From Chitinophagales bacterium (lineage in GTDB: Bacteria; Bacteroidota; Bacteroidia; Chitinophagales; LD1), in the NCBI GenBank assembly GCA_026129525.1, contig JAHCHW010000002.1:186001-250000 (forward strand): a stretch of DNA of 64,000 bases, given 5' to 3'. The notes under the pieces were generated by a model that was not told the origin of the DNA, searched no databases, and saw nothing but the letters and a program-made list of their open reading frames with translations. Positions 52,936 through 61,695 of this stretch are shown piece by piece; the first letter of the stretch is position 1, and every line of letters starts with the position of its first letter. Both the position numbers and the translations under genes were made by a program.

Positions 52936-53763
52936 ATGCGCCCCCGCGACACACATAAGCCATTAGTGCTTACAGGTATTATGGTATGCCTCAGTTACTT
53001 CCTGCTGTTGAACGCGCAGGGTACCACCGAGGCAAACACCGCCTTTAGAACCGCCTATGCAGCATACATACAGGGTTCATACAGTACTGCTATCTCACAT
53101 TTTAATACAGCTATTGCTATTGACCCTTACCGTCATCATTTTTATTACAACCGCGGATTAACCTATAAAGCAATGGGGCAAACCGGAGCAGCTTTAGCCG
53201 ATTTTGAAAAGTCGCTATCGCTGCGGCAAACAGCCGAAGCATACTATCAGGCAGGCTTAATGAAGTATGAAAGCACCGATTTTAAAGGTGCGCGCAAGTA
53301 CTTTGAAAACGCCAAAGAACTGAAAGAAGATTTAGATAAAATGAATTTCTGCTTGGGGATGATTTATTACCGGGAGGAGTTGTACGAGGAAGCGTTGAAG
53401 TGCCTTTACATTTATACATACATTGAAAAGAATCAGCCCGAAGCCTACTACTACCGCGGCATGTGCGAAGCTAAACTGAAAATGTATTCCGAAGCCATAA
53501 AGAGTTTTAAACTGGCATTGCGCTACAAAGAAAACGACTGGATGTGTTACTATAAAATGTATGAGTTTTACATGGAACTGGGCGATAAACAGAATGCCCT
53601 AAACAGTATAACCATGATACTGGAAATAGGCGAACGCAAAATAGAATTCTACCAAAAGCGCGCAGAACTTTACAAAGAGTTGGGCTTACAATTTAAGTAT
53701 GATGAAGATATGCTTGAGATTAAAAAGCTGGAATCGCTGCAAGGCATGGTACAGGGCAAGTAG
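52936..53763 (+). CDS. Exported TPR-repeat protein
   Basis: The 275-residue protein has an N-terminal signal or anchor (LVLTGIMVCLSYFLLLNAQG), then about six TPR motifs covering residues 35-260 (FRTAYAAYIQGSYSTAISHFNTAIAIDP, YYNRGLTYKAMGQTGAALADFEKSL, AYYYRGMCEAKLKMYSEAIKSFKLAL). It ends in a charged helix. TPRs mediate protein contacts; the partner is unknown. It lies 107 nt after the DUF255 gene, past a terminator, and 93 nt before the GlmU-like gene, so it may have its own promoter. Confidence 0.85.
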   Translation: MRPRDTHKPLVLTGIMVCLSYFLLLNAQGTTEANTAFRTAYAAYIQGSYSTAISHFNTAIAIDPYRHHFYYNRGLTYKAMGQTGAALADFEKSLSLRQTAEAYYQAGLMKYESTDFKGARKYFENAKELKEDLDKMNFCLGMIYYREELYEEALKCLYIYTYIEKNQPEAYYYRGMCEAKLKMYSEAIKSFKLALRYKENDWMCYYKMYEFYMELGDKQNALNSITMILEIGERKIEFYQKRAELYKELGLQFKYDEDMLEIKKLESLQGMVQGK

Positions 53764-53856
53764 CCCATGTACGTTCATCTTCAATTAGCAGCAACTATCT
53801 TCGGCAACCAACTGCACTTCACTTGTTATTACGGGTAACTTTCTATTTTTAACCGC

Positions 53857-55056
53857 ATGAACGTAGTGCTGTTCGATTGCCATACTTCGCGCGAAAATTT
53901 GTTACCCTTTACCTTTACACGCCCCGTAGCTGATATACGCGTTGGCATACTCACCATCCGCGAAAAATGGGAGAAGCTATTAACTGTTAAATCGTTTAGC
54001 CTTACAGAAGATTATCTTTCGGGCAAATTTCCGTTTTACACGGGTTCAGAACCTGCCTTATACATTAACGGAGCGGTGTTGCCCGATGCAAATTTAGCAG
54101 CTGCCATAAAAGGGTTAGGTGCTTTGCAATCGCTTACTGCCAGCGGAAAACTTATTGCCTTTAAAAGCGAAAAACATCATCTTAACTACGAAAACTTTGA
54201 AGCCATTGCAAAAGGGTTTACACCAGTGTTATACAACGGAACTGTAAACTCTGTTACACAAATCTGGGACATCTTTAAAATGAATGGCGATGCGCTCCAA
54301 GCCGATTTTAAACTGATAACAAACGGAAGAACTTCGCAGCCTTTGAGCAAAACGAATACAGTAATAGGCAACGCTTCAAATATTTTTTTGGAAGAAGGAG
54401 CAAAAGCCGAAGCCTGTGTTATCAATACAATTTCCGGACCTGTTTACATTGGTAAAGATGCCGAACTGATGGAAGGATGTGTAGTGCGCGGACCGCTGGC
54501 ATTGTGCGAACATGCCGCGCTTAAAATGAGCGCCAAAGTTTACGGACCAACTACGCTAGGCCCTCACTGCAAAGCAGGTGGTGAGTTGAACAATGTGGTG
54601 TTTTTCGGCTTCAGCAACAAAGCGCACGATGGCTTTTTGGGTAATTCGGTAATTGGCGAATGGTGCAACTTAGGAGCAGACACCAACAACAGCAACTTAA
54701 AAAACAACTACGGCAATGTTGATGTGTATTCGTACCGCAACGGCAAAGCGATAGATACCGGATTACAGTTTTGCGGCTTGTTTATGGCAGACCACAGCAA
54801 GTGCGGCATTAACACCATGTTTAACACCGGAACGGTAGTGGGTGTTTCGAGCAATATTTTCGGCAGCGATTTTCCTCCTAAGTTTATTCCTTCGTTTAGT
54901 TGGGGTGGCGCGCAATGGCTACGCACTTTCACTTTCCATAAAGCTACGGAAGTAGCCGCACGAATGATGGAGCGCAGAGAACTTACACTCGAAGAAGCCG
55001 ATATTCGCATTTTAAAAACTGTTTTTGAACGCGAAGAGAAAAACCGAAAGAAGTAA
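53857..55056 (+). CDS. GlmU-like sugar nucleotidyltransferase/acetyltransferase (alternative Bacteroidota type)
   Basis: The 399 residues begin VVLFDCHTSRENLLPFTFTRPVADIRVGILTIREKW, the mark of the alternative GlmU family (TIGR03991-type) of Bacteroidota, rather than the GxGTRMxS loop of classical nucleotidyltransferases. From about 180 on are left-handed beta-helix repeats (VIGNASNIFLEEGAKAEA, GPVYIGKDAELMEGCVV, YGPTTLGPHCKAGGELNNVVF, VIGEWCNLGADTNNSNL). The C-terminus has the conserved GTVVGVSSNIFGSDFPPKFIPSFSWGG. This type is thought to make UDP-GlcNAc from glucosamine-1-phosphate, which feeds peptidoglycan, lipid A and the TviB/WbpE branch at 354-8297. Confidence 0.88.
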   Translation: MNVVLFDCHTSRENLLPFTFTRPVADIRVGILTIREKWEKLLTVKSFSLTEDYLSGKFPFYTGSEPALYINGAVLPDANLAAAIKGLGALQSLTASGKLIAFKSEKHHLNYENFEAIAKGFTPVLYNGTVNSVTQIWDIFKMNGDALQADFKLITNGRTSQPLSKTNTVIGNASNIFLEEGAKAEACVINTISGPVYIGKDAELMEGCVVRGPLALCEHAALKMSAKVYGPTTLGPHCKAGGELNNVVFFGFSNKAHDGFLGNSVIGEWCNLGADTNNSNLKNNYGNVDVYSYRNGKAIDTGLQFCGLFMADHSKCGINTMFNTGTVVGVSSNIFGSDFPPKFIPSFSWGGAQWLRTFTFHKATEVAARMMERRELTLEEADIRILKTVFEREEKNRKK

Positions 55057-55113
55057 AAAGCAGTTCTCCGAGTTTTCAATTCTTCAAAGCCACTTCAACT
55101 TCTAACTCCACAG

Positions 55114-55491
55114 TTAGTTATACGCTTCGCTATCCTCGTTAAAAAAAGCATCCTTAATGTGATGCACTATCATTCCGGTATCGGTATTGGAAACGGAAAT
55201 AATATCGAAGCGTATATCGGCATCTGCACCCAGCGTATTTATGTAATGTTCCGCCACCCGTTTCATGGCTTTACGCTTGGCTTTGTCAACAAACTCTTCG
55301 GGTAAGCCGAAAGAATTACTGCTTCGCGTTTTTACTTCGGCAAACACAATACATGTACCATCGCGGGTAATAATATCTACCTCATCTCTGCCGTAGCGAT
55401 AGTTGCGGGCAAGTAATGTATAGCCTTGTGCAAGCAAATATTCAACTGCCTTATCTTCGCCCATCTTACCAACCTTATTGTGCTTTGCCAT
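55114..55491 (-). CDS. yraN: YraN/UPF0102 family endonuclease-like protein
   Basis: The 125-residue protein has the PD-(D/E)xK fold of the YraN family. GKMGEDKAVEYLLAQGYTLLARNYRYGRDEVDII is followed by the core VFAEVKTRSSNSFG (Asp37, Glu52, Lys54 region). KAKRKAMKRVAEHYI and DIRFDIISV complete the family pattern. It is a small soluble protein with predicted Holliday-junction-like nuclease structure; the biological role is not established. It diverges from the T9SS cargo gene at 55534 over 42 nt. Confidence 0.93.
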   Translation of the reverse strand: MAKHNKVGKMGEDKAVEYLLAQGYTLLARNYRYGRDEVDIITRDGTCIVFAEVKTRSSNSFGLPEEFVDKAKRKAMKRVAEHYINTLGADADIRFDIISVSNTDTGMIVHHIKDAFFNEDSEAYN

Positions 55492-55503
55492 AAAATACTG
55501 CGC

Positions 55504-55511
55504 TAAATTTG
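55504..55511 (+). promoter_or_regulatory. Promoter: TAAATTTG upstream of the small T9SS cargo gene
   Basis: Exact TAnnTTTG match 22 nt before the ATG at 55534, with a TTTG at 55484-55487, 16 nt upstream of the box. Confidence 0.55.
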
Positions 55512-55533
55512 CGTTTAACAGGGTGTTGTTCCA

Positions 55534-56130
55534 ATGCTAAAATACACAGCCATAGTTACTACTCTTTTATGGGTATCATTTGCAACCGGGCAAAACGAAG
55601 TTGACTACCGTTTAAGCGCCTTACTTACGAAAGGGAAAGTGCAACTAAACATTACAATTAAAGCAGGCAGCACCTGCAATGGCATTTTTATAGAGCGCTC
55701 AGTTGATTCGTTGTATTATAACGAAGTGGGCGATATAGCAGGCGTATGCGGCAGTTCTGATGCCGATGTTCCTTACACTTTTATTGATGTAGCTCCGGTA
55801 CCTAACTCCGTAAACTATTACCGCGTACGGTTTGGCGACTACTTTTATTCGGCACCTGTAAGCGTATTGAATGTTGTGTTAAGCAATCAATACAAGGTGG
55901 TTCCTAATCCGGCAGTACAGAATGCTGTTATCTATTTTGACAATGAGGACAAGGAAACTTTTGAGTTGAATGTTTCGGATAGCAATGGGAGATTAGTGCT
56001 GCAACTTACAGATATTAAAGACAACAAGGTGAGCGTTAACACCGGCAGTTTTACCGCAGGCAACTACTATTTTCTGCTGCGAAGTAAAGACGGACATATA
56101 ACAAACGGAACGTTCACGGTAGCTCAGTGA
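55534..56130 (+). CDS. Small secreted protein with type A T9SS sorting tail
   Basis: The 198-residue protein has a signal peptide (YTAIVTTLLWVSFATGQ). A fibronectin-like beta-sandwich (about 20-115) follows: VQLNITIKAGSTCNGIFIERSVDSLYYNEVG. The last 80 residues are a type A T9SS tail: YKVVPNPAVQNAVIYFDN, LNVSDSNGRLVLQL and SFTAGNYYFLLRSKDG, ending FTVAQ. It is predicted to be exported by type IX secretion. Nothing in the sequence reveals a catalytic role. It overlaps the convergent thioesterase gene by 7 nt. Confidence 0.83.
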   Translation: MLKYTAIVTTLLWVSFATGQNEVDYRLSALLTKGKVQLNITIKAGSTCNGIFIERSVDSLYYNEVGDIAGVCGSSDADVPYTFIDVAPVPNSVNYYRVRFGDYFYSAPVSVLNVVLSNQYKVVPNPAVQNAVIYFDNEDKETFELNVSDSNGRLVLQLTDIKDNKVSVNTGSFTAGNYYFLLRSKDGHITNGTFTVAQ

Positions 56131-56546
56131 TGCTTAATAGCGCAAGTTAAACGGCTTACACAAACGGTTTGTTTTGCTTCATTCACAATCTTGATATCCC
56201 ACACATGAATGGTTTTGCCAACATGCACGGGAGTTACTGTGCCGTACACATATCCGCTTTTAACGGGGCGAAGGTGGTTGGCGTTTATCTCTATACCTAC
56301 CGCCATTTGTTTAGTTATATCCAAACAAAAGGTAGAAGCCACACTGCCGAGCGATTCGGCTAATACACACGATGCACCGCCATGCAGCAAACCATAAGGC
56401 TGGTGCGTGCGATGGTCAACCGGCATGCGGGCTATAATGTAATTATCGCCAAACTCAATAAACTCTATACCGAGCAATTCACCTATGTTTTGTTGCGAAG
56501 GAAATTGTTTCATCAGTTCGCGGGAGGGCTGCACTTTCCAAATCAT
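56124..56546 (-). CDS. Hotdog thioesterase, MenI/YdiI-like
   Basis: The 140-residue protein aligns well by eye with YdiI/MenI, the 1,4-dihydroxy-2-naphthoyl-CoA hydrolase. It has GIEFIEFGDNYIIARMPVD, then the catalytic helix PYGLLHGGASCVLAESLGSVAS (His55, Glu64), and AVGIEINANHLRPVKSGYVYGTVTPVHVGKTIHVWDIKI. It fits the PaaI superfamily and the length is standard. With menE at 49652 it may serve menaquinone synthesis, but hotdog thioesterases act on many CoA esters, so the substrate is inferred. Confidence 0.85.
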   Translation of the reverse strand: MIWKVQPSRELMKQFPSQQNIGELLGIEFIEFGDNYIIARMPVDHRTHQPYGLLHGGASCVLAESLGSVASTFCLDITKQMAVGIEINANHLRPVKSGYVYGTVTPVHVGKTIHVWDIKIVNEAKQTVCVSRLTCAIKHH

Positions 56547-56607
56547 TGTAAACTGTTTTACGCGCCAAAGTAATAATATGACCTGTAGCAGGAAATATTA
56601 AGGTTCA

Positions 56608-58998
56608 TTAAAACGAATACCCTACCTGAAAAGTGTAATTGCGGGGCGCTTCAATAAGAGCCGGGCGAAGCATATACTCGGTATTGAGTACGTTTTTGCA
56701 GATAAAGTTGAAAGTAAATTTATCCTTGTAGTTGTAGCCTGCGCGCAGATCCATTACAAAGTCGCCTTTGTCGTGGGTTTTGCGAAACTCTTTTACTACA
56801 CCAAGTGCACCCACCCCCACATTATCTATCTCCTTCATAAAACTGTTATAGAACATGTTTATACCTACCATTATACTTTTGTAGGTAGTTTGTATATCGG
56901 CTTTAAAGGAATGCTGAATACGATATTTCAGGATCTTAGTACTCGCAGGGTCGTTGGGATTATAGCTGAGGTTACGAGGGTCTAAATAAGAATAACCTAC
57001 AATAAAGTTGAGCGGCACACCGAATATTTTTCCGTTTGCCACTGCGGAAACTTCTACTCCCATTACGCGCGCATCTACCACGTTGGTAGCGCGGAAAGGA
57101 ATACCCCACAAAGCTACAGGCTGTCCGCCAATGGAATCGGGCAAGCCGCTATAAAGTTGAAACTCTATCATATCGTGGTAGCGCATAATAAAGCCGCTCA
57201 CATCAAAGTAAGCCATCCATTTACTGATTTTTACACCTTGTTTAATTCCAATTTCTGCACTCCATCCGTTCTCAGGACGCAACGAATCGTTGGGAAATAC
57301 CTGTGCTCCGCTTCGCAGGGTATAAACATATTTTTCCGACATGGCAGGATAGCGGAAACCCTGCCCAAACGAAGCGCGAAGGAAGGTTCCTTCTGTTGCC
57401 TGATAGTTCATGCCAAAGCGGAACAACGGTGTTACAGGCGATTGAATGTTGGAGTTTTTCTTTTTCCCGCCATTCAATAAATTGATAAGCGGCAGGCGGT
57501 TTTTAACTGTTTCGTTCGAAAGGCGGGCAAACTCCAAACGAATACCCCCCGACAAAGTCAACTTCTGAAAAAACTTTTTCTCGGCCTGAATGTAAGCGGC
57601 AAAATTCATTACATCGCGGGTGCTGAAGTATTTGATGGATTTAATATCAGCCACAAGATTCCCAAATGTTTTACCGCGAATGGTGGAGTAGAAGCCGTTG
57701 GTTCCGGTAGTAATAACCAAATTTATTTTCTTGAAATTGCGAAGGAAGGAGTAGTCGTAATAATACTGAGTAGCCACCGAACTGTCGCCTGTGGTAGAGT
57801 TATACATGTTGTTGAACAGCCTGAATTTAAAACTGTGGCGGTTCTCTTTTTTGTCGTAGTAATTTACGTAAGGATCAATATTAAAGGTGCGCTGTGTAGT
57901 AATGGCAACTTCGGTAGGAATGTACATCATGGTTGCCATGCCTTTTCCGGCAAAAAAATCTTTCAAATTTTGGTGGAAGAAATTCATGTTTAAACCTACG
58001 GTGAGGTTTTTTACCTTTTTAGGAGTATAACGGAGTTTGGCGCTCAATCTACCGCGTTTGTGGTCGTTGCTTTGGCGGAAACTCATATCCTGATTATACG
58101 AACCGGCAACCACTACGCCCAAATCGCCATACTGCTTGGCATGGGTAAACATTCCTCCGCCAAACATAGGGTGATGCACGCGATTAACAGTATCGCCATT
58201 CTTTTTAATGTGCTCCCTTTTCCACCAGTAGTTCCACGTGCGTTGGCGAGGTTGGTCGTAAAAGCCGTAAGTTATAAGCAGTTTGTTATACATCTCAGGT
58301 TTTGGCTGAAGCGTTCGCATATTGAACACGCCATTTAGAGCCGATGAGCCGTAAAGCGAAGAAGACGAGCCTTTAATAACCTCAACCTGTTCAAGTGCTT
58401 CAATGGGAACCATATCCCAAATAATACCGCCATTTTCCGGGCTTATAATGGGCATTTCGTCTAACAGAGCAAGTACACGGTTTCCCGTGGCATCGCTAAA
58501 ACCGCTGCCTCCGCGTATGGAAATGGTTTTACCGAGCATGTTTACCCCCGGTACTTTATTGAGGGCTTCGTCCATACGGGCATTACTTTGCGTTATAATC
58601 TGTGCCTTCAACACCTCCATTGAAACTACTTCTTCGCTCAACTTTTTCTCGTACTTGCTTCCGGTTACTACCACAATGTCCAGTTCTTTGGTTTCATCGG
58701 TCATTTTAATGTCGAGCAGTTTGCTTTTGCCTTCCAGTACTGTAACCGGTATACTGCGGTCGGCATAACCCAAAAAGCTAACTTCAACTGTATGAGTACC
58801 GTAGGGTAACATTAGTTCATAGTAACCGGCTGAATCGGTTTGTGTACCGTTTTGTGTGCCTTTTTGGAGCAACACCACCCCTTGCATGGGTTGGTTATCC
58901 TTTTCATCGGTAACAGTTCCGTGCAGCTTATATTCCTGAGCGTATAATATATGGTTGAATAGTAGGGCGAGGAGCAGTAGGGTAAAACATCTCGTCAT
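56608..58998 (-). CDS. TonB-dependent receptor with carboxypeptidase-like N-terminal domain
   Basis: The 796-residue outer-membrane transporter starts at the ATG at 58998. A TTG eight codons upstream is inside the -7 box. A signal peptide (FTLLLLALLFNHILYAQ) is followed by a CarboxypepD_reg-like domain (YKLHGTVTDEKDNQPMQGVVLL, about 22-105), a plug (VVVTGSKYEKKLSEEVVSMEVL, LNKVPGVNMLGKTISIRGGSGFSDATGNRVLALLDEMPI, about 115-230), and the 22-strand barrel, ending in an aromatic YTFQVGYSF. No SusD partner is present and no TonB box is obvious. This suggests a siderophore, metal or cofactor receptor rather than a polysaccharide one. Ligand unknown. Confidence 0.93.
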   Translation of the reverse strand: MTRCFTLLLLALLFNHILYAQEYKLHGTVTDEKDNQPMQGVVLLQKGTQNGTQTDSAGYYELMLPYGTHTVEVSFLGYADRSIPVTVLEGKSKLLDIKMTDETKELDIVVVTGSKYEKKLSEEVVSMEVLKAQIITQSNARMDEALNKVPGVNMLGKTISIRGGSGFSDATGNRVLALLDEMPIISPENGGIIWDMVPIEALEQVEVIKGSSSSLYGSSALNGVFNMRTLQPKPEMYNKLLITYGFYDQPRQRTWNYWWKREHIKKNGDTVNRVHHPMFGGGMFTHAKQYGDLGVVVAGSYNQDMSFRQSNDHKRGRLSAKLRYTPKKVKNLTVGLNMNFFHQNLKDFFAGKGMATMMYIPTEVAITTQRTFNIDPYVNYYDKKENRHSFKFRLFNNMYNSTTGDSSVATQYYYDYSFLRNFKKINLVITTGTNGFYSTIRGKTFGNLVADIKSIKYFSTRDVMNFAAYIQAEKKFFQKLTLSGGIRLEFARLSNETVKNRLPLINLLNGGKKKNSNIQSPVTPLFRFGMNYQATEGTFLRASFGQGFRYPAMSEKYVYTLRSGAQVFPNDSLRPENGWSAEIGIKQGVKISKWMAYFDVSGFIMRYHDMIEFQLYSGLPDSIGGQPVALWGIPFRATNVVDARVMGVEVSAVANGKIFGVPLNFIVGYSYLDPRNLSYNPNDPASTKILKYRIQHSFKADIQTTYKSIMVGINMFYNSFMKEIDNVGVGALGVVKEFRKTHDKGDFVMDLRAGYNYKDKFTFNFICKNVLNTEYMLRPALIEAPRNYTFQVGYSF

Positions 58999-59019
58999 GT
59001 GCGAAAATTTCGTAACGGT

Positions 59020-59027
59020 CAAAAATA
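59020..59027 (-). promoter_or_regulatory. Promoter: TATTTTTG upstream of the TonB-dependent receptor
   Basis: Exact TAnnTTTG on the minus strand, 21 nt before the ATG at 58998. It shows the in-frame TTG at 59022 is not the start. Confidence 0.5.
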
Positions 59028-59101
59028 GAATTTTTACACTTCGGTAACTTTTAAGTGAGGAATGTTATCAACAAACAAAAAATGATTGGGGTGGAGTCAA
59101 A

Positions 59102-59431
59102 TCATGCTGCTACTTCGGTAAGCAGTAGGGCAAATTTGTAACCGCTAAGCATTTGACCGTTGCTATCTGTAACAACACAACGGTCGTAGTCCATTACAAA
59201 AAAGCAGGCATCTTGGTCGGGAACAAGTACTTGGGCTGTATTAAACCCAGGTTTTACCAGTTTGAGCCAAGCTATATCGCCATTTTCAGAGTTTTCGTTG
59301 TAAAATTTCAGAATACAGGACGATAAATCGTTCCTATCCAACAAATGCAGTTTTACATACGATATTACTTTGCCTCGAAGTGCACTCACATCGGTGGCAT
59401 TGTTGGCGGTAAGTAATATTGTATGCAGCAT
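59102..59431 (-). CDS. Small protein of unknown function
   Basis: The 109-residue protein begins at an ATG (59431). It is soluble-looking with mixed helix and strand (VSALRGKVISYVKLHLLDRNDL, ENGDIAWLKLVKPGFNTAQVLV, ACFFVMDYDRCVVTDSNGQMLSGYKFALLL). No family is recognised. It is upstream of the TonB-dependent receptor on the same strand with a 103-nt gap that contains the receptor's promoter, so it is probably a separate unit. Coding status rests on the open frame and the composition only. Confidence 0.55.
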   Translation of the reverse strand: MLHTILLTANNATDVSALRGKVISYVKLHLLDRNDLSSCILKFYNENSENGDIAWLKLVKPGFNTAQVLVPDQDACFFVMDYDRCVVTDSNGQMLSGYKFALLLTEVAA

Positions 59432-59768
59432 GGTTGATGGTTTTGCACAGTGCCACAGCTACAGTAGAAAGGGGTAACATCTTAATTGGATGATACAGCA
59501 GGGGGACTGTACTTATAATATAGTGGGGTGCAGAGGTTTTGTCAAGAAGTAGCATTCCATGCGTATAAAATAATGAATATCAGAATGTTGTATCTATTTT
59601 GAATGATTTGAAAGAACGCATGCCCGAAGCAAGATTCAATCCTGTATGCCCGGCTTAAACTTTGACAGCAGACAGGCTCGCACATGTTACGGATCCATAT
59701 CTCGATTCTTTTCAAGAAAATTTTCATGTGTCTGTTTTCAGATGTTTTTCTCTTGTTCATGCCTCCGT

Positions 59769-59783
59769 AGGGTTGCAAACCCT
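59769..59783. repeat. REP-like palindrome AGGGTTGCAAACCCT
   Basis: Six-base arms AGGGTT/AACCCT enclose GCA. It is flanked by pyrimidine-rich CCTCC and TCCTC. It resembles dispersed palindromes of Bacteroidota genomes, but a single copy in this window cannot confirm that. Confidence 0.4.
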
Positions 59784-59965
59784 TCCTCATGTATTAAACA
59801 GAATGGCATATAGGGCTTAGTAGTTTTAATGTAACCCTTATTGTGCTACGACTGTCTAAGTTTGAGATTATCGGTTCATGCAGTTGCATGTAGCAGTTTA
59901 TCATACGTATATTTACTTAACTGCAATTAGTAGTCCGAAAAATGTTGTATTACAAATCAACCACT

Positions 59966-59992
59966 ACTGCCCACTGCTTCTGCTAACTGCCT
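59966..59992 (+). repeat. Degenerate ACTGC heptanucleotide repeat
   Basis: ACTGCCC, ACTGCTT, a degenerate six-base unit CTGCTA, then ACTGCCT. One of three heptamer-type short repeats between 59966 and 61979. Confidence 0.45.
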
Positions 59993-60008
59993 CCTCCCCT
60001 CTTTCAAT

Positions 60009-60029
60009 CTCATCACTCATTACTCATTT
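60009..60029 (+). repeat. Three tandem heptamers CTCAT(C/T)(A/T), overlapping the lepB stop
   Basis: CTCATCA, CTCATTA and CTCATTT run without gap. The lepB stop codon (minus strand 60026-60024) lies inside the last unit. Confidence 0.5.
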
Positions 60030-61634
60030 CAAATACTTCTCCTCACTTGGCGCCCACTTGCTGTGTATGGAAGTAAAGAGACGGTTCCAGCGAACTTTTG
60101 TAAATAGCGATGTAGCGTTCTTGTCGTAGTTCATCCATATAAACCAGGCTTTGCCTACAATATGGTCTTCGGGAACAAAACCCCAATAACGCGAGTCCTG
60201 CGAATTGTGACGGTTATCGCCCATCATCCAGTAATAATCCATTTTAAAAGTATAGGTAGATGCTTCCTTGCCGTTTATGAAAAAACGTCCGTCTTTGCGC
60301 TCCACGGTATTCTCTTCATACACACGAATGGCGCGGTCGTATTGCGGGTAAATAGAGTCGTTCAACTCAATGGTTAATCCTTTTTTAGGTAACAGCACCG
60401 GACCAAAGTTGTCAATGTTCCACTTGTAGCGCGCGGTATCGTTCGGGAAAATATCTTCCACCACCGATTGCAATTCGCCCTTCGGATAACTGTATGCCTG
60501 TACCAATTTGGTAAGCCCCATTTTCTCTAACTTTTCGGCATTTGCCTTTGTCATTAATGCCACAAAATGATTGGGCGGAAGAAGAAATCTATCCATAACG
60601 CGGGCGGTAATGTCTTCAATTTCCAGTTCCTGCATTTGTTCCGAAGTAATCACTGCTCCATCGTTCAATACAATTAAGTATGGGGTGTAAAGCTCTTCGG
60701 GGCGGTAAGCGGGAGCGTTGTTTATGTAAAGCACCCCGTCTTTAATTTCAAGCACATCACCGGGTACTCCCACACAGCGCTTAATGTAATTCTCCCGCTT
60801 GTCAACCGGGCGGGCAATCATGTGAAACTGCCCGCTGTTCCAAAGCATTTGGCGGGCGGTATTGTAATCAACGCGGCTGGAGTAAGCCGTGTAGCGCACA
60901 ATATCGTAATACGAAGGCGCCTGATTTTCCAGCACCACCGTATCGCCAGCCGGAAAGTTAAACACTACCATATCGTTCCGCTTTACGGTTTGGAAACTCG
61001 GCAACTTCTTGTAAGGCAGCTTTATAATTTCAGTGTACGATTTGGTGTTGAAGATGGGCATGGTATGATGCACAAAAGGCATAGCCAGCGGAGTGTTGGG
61101 CACACGCGCCCCGTAATGAAATTTTGAAACGAAAAGGAAGTCGCCCACCAATAAAGTTTTCTCCATCGAAGGGGTGGGAATCATATACGCTTCTGCCACA
61201 AAAATGCGGATAAGCGTAGCGGCAACCACTGCAAACACAATGGCATCTGCCCATTCGCGGATGGCTGAGCGGTGAATAGGCTTATCGCCCGGCTTTACTC
61301 CGCCTGCGGCATAAAACTTTTCGTTGGGCGCAAAACCGAGATAAGGAATGTATATGAAGGCAAACATAACCGCAGCAAAATGCTCCCAAAAGCTGTGCCT
61401 GCGGAAAGCCGTACTAATATCGGTTAACTGGCTGGCAACATAAAACAGGTTAACTCCGGGAATGAACAACATCCATGTCCACCACTTTGGTTTTGCAATT
61501 ACCTTTTGCCATTCATTACTGCATATAACCGGCACAAAGGCTTTCCATGGTTCAATACCTAACTTTTTAAAAATGCCATACGTGCCTATGCGGATGGCAA
61601 TCATGTAAAACAGAATAATGAATAGAAGAATCAT
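60024..61634 (-). CDS. lepB: Signal peptidase I
   Basis: This membrane serine protease removes signal peptides from exported proteins. The 536 residues are long compared with E. coli LepB (about 324). An N-terminal extension (about 1-130) with several hydrophobic segments (LLFIILFYMIAIRIG, WWTWMLFIPGVNLFYVA, FAAVMFAFIYIPYLGFAP) precedes the catalytic part. The catalytic serine is in YMIPTPSMEKTLLVGDF (Ser156), the lysine in ENYIKRCVGVPGD (Lys285), and the GDNRHNSQDSRYWGFVP block (about 485) is typical of the family. Between them is a long insert (about 300-440). Extended LepB of this kind is usual in Bacteroidota. It ends in heptamer repeats. Confidence 0.93.
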   Translation of the reverse strand: MILLFIILFYMIAIRIGTYGIFKKLGIEPWKAFVPVICSNEWQKVIAKPKWWTWMLFIPGVNLFYVASQLTDISTAFRRHSFWEHFAAVMFAFIYIPYLGFAPNEKFYAAGGVKPGDKPIHRSAIREWADAIVFAVVAATLIRIFVAEAYMIPTPSMEKTLLVGDFLFVSKFHYGARVPNTPLAMPFVHHTMPIFNTKSYTEIIKLPYKKLPSFQTVKRNDMVVFNFPAGDTVVLENQAPSYYDIVRYTAYSSRVDYNTARQMLWNSGQFHMIARPVDKRENYIKRCVGVPGDVLEIKDGVLYINNAPAYRPEELYTPYLIVLNDGAVITSEQMQELEIEDITARVMDRFLLPPNHFVALMTKANAEKLEKMGLTKLVQAYSYPKGELQSVVEDIFPNDTARYKWNIDNFGPVLLPKKGLTIELNDSIYPQYDRAIRVYEENTVERKDGRFFINGKEASTYTFKMDYYWMMGDNRHNSQDSRYWGFVPEDHIVGKAWFIWMNYDKNATSLFTKVRWNRLFTSIHSKWAPSEEKYLK

Positions 61635-61652
61635 GTTTGTTTCTTATGCGGG

Positions 61653-61660
61653 CTAAAATA
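61653..61660 (-). promoter_or_regulatory. -7-like element TATTTTAG upstream of lepB
   Basis: TATTTTAG on the minus strand, 18 nt before the lepB ATG. The same sequence occurs at 325-332. Confidence 0.35.
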
Positions 61661-61695
61661 GAATTTTTGATGTGCGAAAGTGCGAAGGCATTAAC

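Larger units (their letters stand above)
59432..60023. other. 592-nt stretch without a convincing gene
   Basis: Between the small gene and the signal peptidase gene no credible protein is seen. A minus-strand frame at 59542-59790 has a composition unlike the neighbours and no recognisable motif. The stretch holds a hairpin AGGGTT-GCA-AACCCT at 59769-59783, an inverted repeat CATGCA-GT-TGCATG at 59877-59890, and ACTGC-type heptamers at 59966-59992. No tRNA or known ncRNA was recognised. Confidence 0.6.

Noticed and set aside
59542..59790. 82-residue minus-strand frame in the gap before lepB
   Set aside because: Composition rich in Ile, Arg and Cys, no recognisable motif, and it overlaps a palindrome; coding is not supported.
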